Shown one piece after another: positions 60,926 through 64,000 of a stretch of DNA of 64,000 nt (its first letter is position 1; the number at the start of each line of letters is the position of its first letter). Source of the DNA: Sipunculus nudus (lineage: Eukaryota > Annelida > Sipuncula > Golfingiida > Sipunculidae); contig CM049320.1 of NCBI GenBank assembly GCA_026874595.1, forward strand, positions 50,358,714-50,422,713, read 5' to 3'. The notes beneath the pieces were generated by a model, which worked only from the letters and a program-made list of their open reading frames with translations, did no database searches and was not told the DNA's origin. Both the position numbers and the translations under genes were made by a program.

Positions 60926-62572
60926 CTTGCTTGAGACAAATCCACGAAAATTGTTTGTCACACTTTGACGCATATAATAGGTCTCTTTCCAACTCTGATT
61001 TTCTCTTTCTGAAGTGAACACAGTCACGTTTATTCTGACTATCCCCGTATATTATGCTGCCTACAGAGACATCTGTGAAGAAACGAATATAACACAGTGA
61101 ACATAAAATATTATAATTGCCATCAGTGTAGAGATAATACCTCATTAATTAATAATATATCATTTATTGTTATTCTCTGCCAGTTCATATCTATAACCTT
61201 TCTGAAATCATTCCTCGTCTTAGTAATTGTTCTTGACAATATCTGAGATGATAAAATATTAAATAATTATCTACATGCTGCAAAGTTACATGTTTGTTAA
61301 ATAATAAGATTCCACCAAGTTTTGATTCAATATTTCTCATAAATAAATTACCAGTCTATATAGCACGTACCTGTATATAAATATAGAAACAATATGTTGA
61401 AATAATATTACAAATATTTTTTATTTGCCTTCGCTATTCTTATTGAATATATAAATCTTTTAAAACCATTTATCTGAACTTTATAATAACTATAAATTTG
61501 AGATAATCTGCTTAACTCCGATTTGATTATATAATACATAATCTGAGACCATAATCATTGAAAACACCAAGTAAGTATGTCGACGTCCAAGCGTTCTTCT
61601 AACTTTCCACATACTTCCCCTGCTAATTCGAATCATTTCGACAAAAAATACTTCATATTTATATATTCATCAGTAACTGAAGTAACAGTCGCTTTGTGCT
61701 CTAGACCCCAGAATTTAGACGAAATTTACTATGCTGCCGAGTGGATTCAAACAGATTCAAAGATTCAAAGATTTTAATCTTAGACCATATATTGGTTTTA
61801 TGTACTTAGGTCATACTCGCAGATGAATAATCTTGCATGCGCAAGAGATGTCACTTACTCCACTCTTGATTCGTTAGAGTTCTCCACACTTGATTTCGTG
61901 CTTTGTATATGGGAAGCCACGTGCTTTTAATTTCCAATACTCTCATCCAAACGGTGAGGTTGCCAAGATCAGTGGGAAGTGCAGCCTTTGAAACCCGGCA
62001 AGCATTGACCGCATCTCCGTGAGTTCCTAAAGCATTTTGCGGATAAAGCATTATACATCTGGATATGCCTATACGAACGTGCTTATTTACATATTACGGA
62101 CTTTTTGCTATAATGGTACTTTGATTCGGTTATATTATACCTCCACAATTTGAAGTATAACTGATATAAATGAAACCCCCGAAAAGAGTCCATACTATTT
62201 ATTACTGGATCTGGTAATAATCGCCAGGTTGCATTGACAATTAAGTCAGGATCTGTTTTTGGAACGGTAACTGTAGCTCCAACTGTAATTCTGATTGTCA
62301 TGGAGACTATCACAAGTTGATGTTCTTAGGCTATTGTATATCATGGCATTATGAGGATTCTGATGAACTCTTATACCAATCACCGTTAGCTCAACACTCA
62401 GTTTTTCCTAAAACCAGTTTCACTTTGCAAAGGTTGAGTGAAAAAGATATCCTAAAAAATTAATTGATTAAAAGTATATATTTTTCTTACCTGTTCCAAC
62501 AAATGTGTAGTTTACGCCAATAGTACAGACCCAAATGGTAGTTGAAGCATATAGAAGTATGTCAATCCTCAT
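60926..62572 (-). CDS. C-type lectin-like gene Z, 5' four exons
   Basis: Minus-strand exons 62572-62491, 62282-62091, 62068-61859 and 61072-60926. The first ends in phase 1 and the other three are phase 1-1, all with GT-AG borders, giving about 210 open residues. Exon 1 is a signal peptide (MRIDILLYASTTIWVCTIGV). Exon 2 encodes about 64 residues with NAT and NIT glycosylation sites and no recognised fold (GATVTVPKTDPDLIVNATW). Exons 3-4 form a divergent CTLD: RCIMLYPQNALGTHGDAVNA, STWLPIYKARNQVW, then KRDCVHFRKRKSELERD and ASKCDKQFSWICLK. No EPN or QPD motif is present. The intron between exons 2 and 3 would be only 22 bp, too short for normal splicing, so the exon 2-3 border is doubtful. The 3' end (stalk, membrane, tail) is unresolved; see the candidates at 60332 and 59051. 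Confidence 0.6.
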
Positions 62573-64000
62573 TTTCTGTGAACAGCTCTCTATGAAAACG
62601 AGACTAAGGGCACTCTTTGTCAAGGAGAAATGTCTGGGGATTGTATGGCAGTTTCGAATAGGAAGTGAATACCATTAAATAATGTTACTCCTGTATTTAC
62701 ACGAATATTAATTATCCTGCTTATTATTATGCCAAAATAAAAATAAAAAATTAAAACCAATTGAAGATTGCTGGGTAAGAAAAAAATATTACCAGTATAC
62801 AAGAACAGTGGTATGAAACCAGTATGATTTGTTAATGTGGACATTATTGCCTAATTTTGATACAGTTGCTCATTTGGTGTCATTCTTTATCGTATTTACC
62901 ATTAACAGGTTTTCTCAACATTGAGAATAATGATATCATTATATATAATGGAATAAGGATGTTATGAACATAAATTTACAATTCACATTGCAAATATTAA
63001 AAAAAGGTGTCAGTATACATGTTTTATACATTTAGATTGTCAATACAGACAATGCGACTTGTAACATTAGTTTCTTTCAACCACAATGTGTCGTGTAAAG
63101 CATCTTTCATTTACATTTCACCGGTAAATATTGTTTAAAATTGTTAACCCAACGCATCTGGTAGCAAAGCTTTTAAGGACCCTCTTGGAATTGTGATTAA
63201 TTATCGAGGACATAGTACATCTGAACAAATGAATTATTTTGTCCAATGTCATGTGTACAATATCGTAGTATAATTTATTTAATCATATAAAAGGATGTTA
63301 ATTACATACCAAAACATATTTATGCACAACAGTAATCATCGCCACTTATATCATTGTTTCAGGAAGTACAACTGTAATTCAGCAGAAGATTTGTACGACT
63401 GGTTTCCCATCACGATTTCCCGAAACCCCCTCCAAAAATATCAGGTTAAACATTACAGATACTACATACTTTTCTGCTTCAAGTTGGCATGTTCTTCATG
63501 TCAACACAACTGAAGTAGTTAGCTTCCTGGTCTTTAAATGTGTTATTTTTTATCAAGCCCAAAATTACGTTCCAAATTATAGATAACATGCATTTTTTTA
63601 TTATTCGTAGTATTCGTAATTAGGTGTAACTGTACGATAGTAAGAACATTCCGTGCAATAAATCGTTAACTTATAGTCCACGTTACACTGCACTACATAA
63701 CACACTATGAAAGTAACATATCTAGTGAATAAACAGGGAAAGTAGCATTACATAAATAGGCTAAATCTTGAAAACATTACACAATATCGTATGCACTAAA
63801 ATCATAGACATTTAATATCAAGACCAGAGACAGGTAACATGTAACAGATGGATATTCAACTTCGATTTGAAGCAAGTAAGAGAGTCAGCATCTCCGTAAC
63901 TGGCCGGTAAGGGTTAATGACTTCTTCTATTAGAGACCAATACTGGAACCGAATCTCAGAACTGAATAAATATTACTTTTGTAATTCAATCATTAACAAC
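62573..64000. other. Upstream of gene Z to window end, no gene recognised
   Basis: An exon-like stretch at 63363-63444 (+) has TTGTTTCAG before it and GTTAAA after it and reads STTVIQQKICTTGFPS in one frame, slightly stalk-like; unsupported otherwise. The rest is AT-rich without a supported gene. Confidence 0.35.

Noticed and set aside
1-64000. Bacterial-style systems (operons, CRISPR arrays, integrons, toxin-antitoxin pairs)
   Set aside because: The window is spliced eukaryotic DNA. Tandem repeats here are microsatellites or duplicated segments, not spacer-repeat arrays.

Overview
The window is nuclear genomic DNA from an animal. It is AT-rich and full of (TA)n microsatellites, transposon relics and small phase-matched exons with GT-AG introns of roughly 0.3 to 1.5 kb. 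No bacterial-style genes, operons, rRNA, intact tRNA or CRISPR array are visible. The gene content (C-type lectin domain, kringle and phytanoyl-CoA dioxygenase families as local paralogue clusters, with a DIRS-like retrotransposon relic) suggests an invertebrate, most likely a lophotrochozoan such as a bivalve mollusc. That placement is inference; no species-diagnostic sequence was recognised.

Layout. 1.9-3.2 kb (-): a three-exon secreted or membrane C-type lectin-like gene. 5.9-8.2 kb (-): a decayed DIRS-type retrotransposon. 8.9-13.2 kb (-): an intact seven-exon PhyH-family dioxygenase (copy A). 14.2-14.9 kb: a pogo/Tigger-like DNA transposon relic. 15.5-18.5 kb (-): a broken copy of the same dioxygenase (A'). 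21.0-26.5 kb (+): a decayed kringle-repeat membrane protein gene (K1). 29.5-32.8 kb (+): a second intact dioxygenase (B). 34.1-39.9 kb (+): a C-type lectin gene or gene fragment (L1) carrying a nested tRNA-like/MITE cluster in one intron. 40.6-46.9 kb (+): a two-CTLD, stalk, transmembrane receptor gene with a stop and a frameshift (L2). 50.7-55.5 kb (+): a kringle-repeat transmembrane receptor (K2). 56.5-57.3 kb (+): a relic of the L2 3' end. 59-62.6 kb (-): a further lectin gene (Z) whose 3' end is unresolved.

How the genes relate. K1 and K2 match exon for exon (signal peptide, five distinguishable kringles a-e, Thr-rich stalk, one membrane helix and a short tail with similar sequence), so one is a whole-gene duplicate and K1 has decayed. 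The three dioxygenase copies share an identical seven-exon structure. Most kringle, lectin and stalk exons are symmetric phase 1-1 modules, which suits exon shuffling and skipping. The region looks like a birth-and-death cluster of cell-surface recognition proteins interleaved with a small oxygenase family. All exon models were read by eye from splice consensus and homology between copies; no search or expression data were used.
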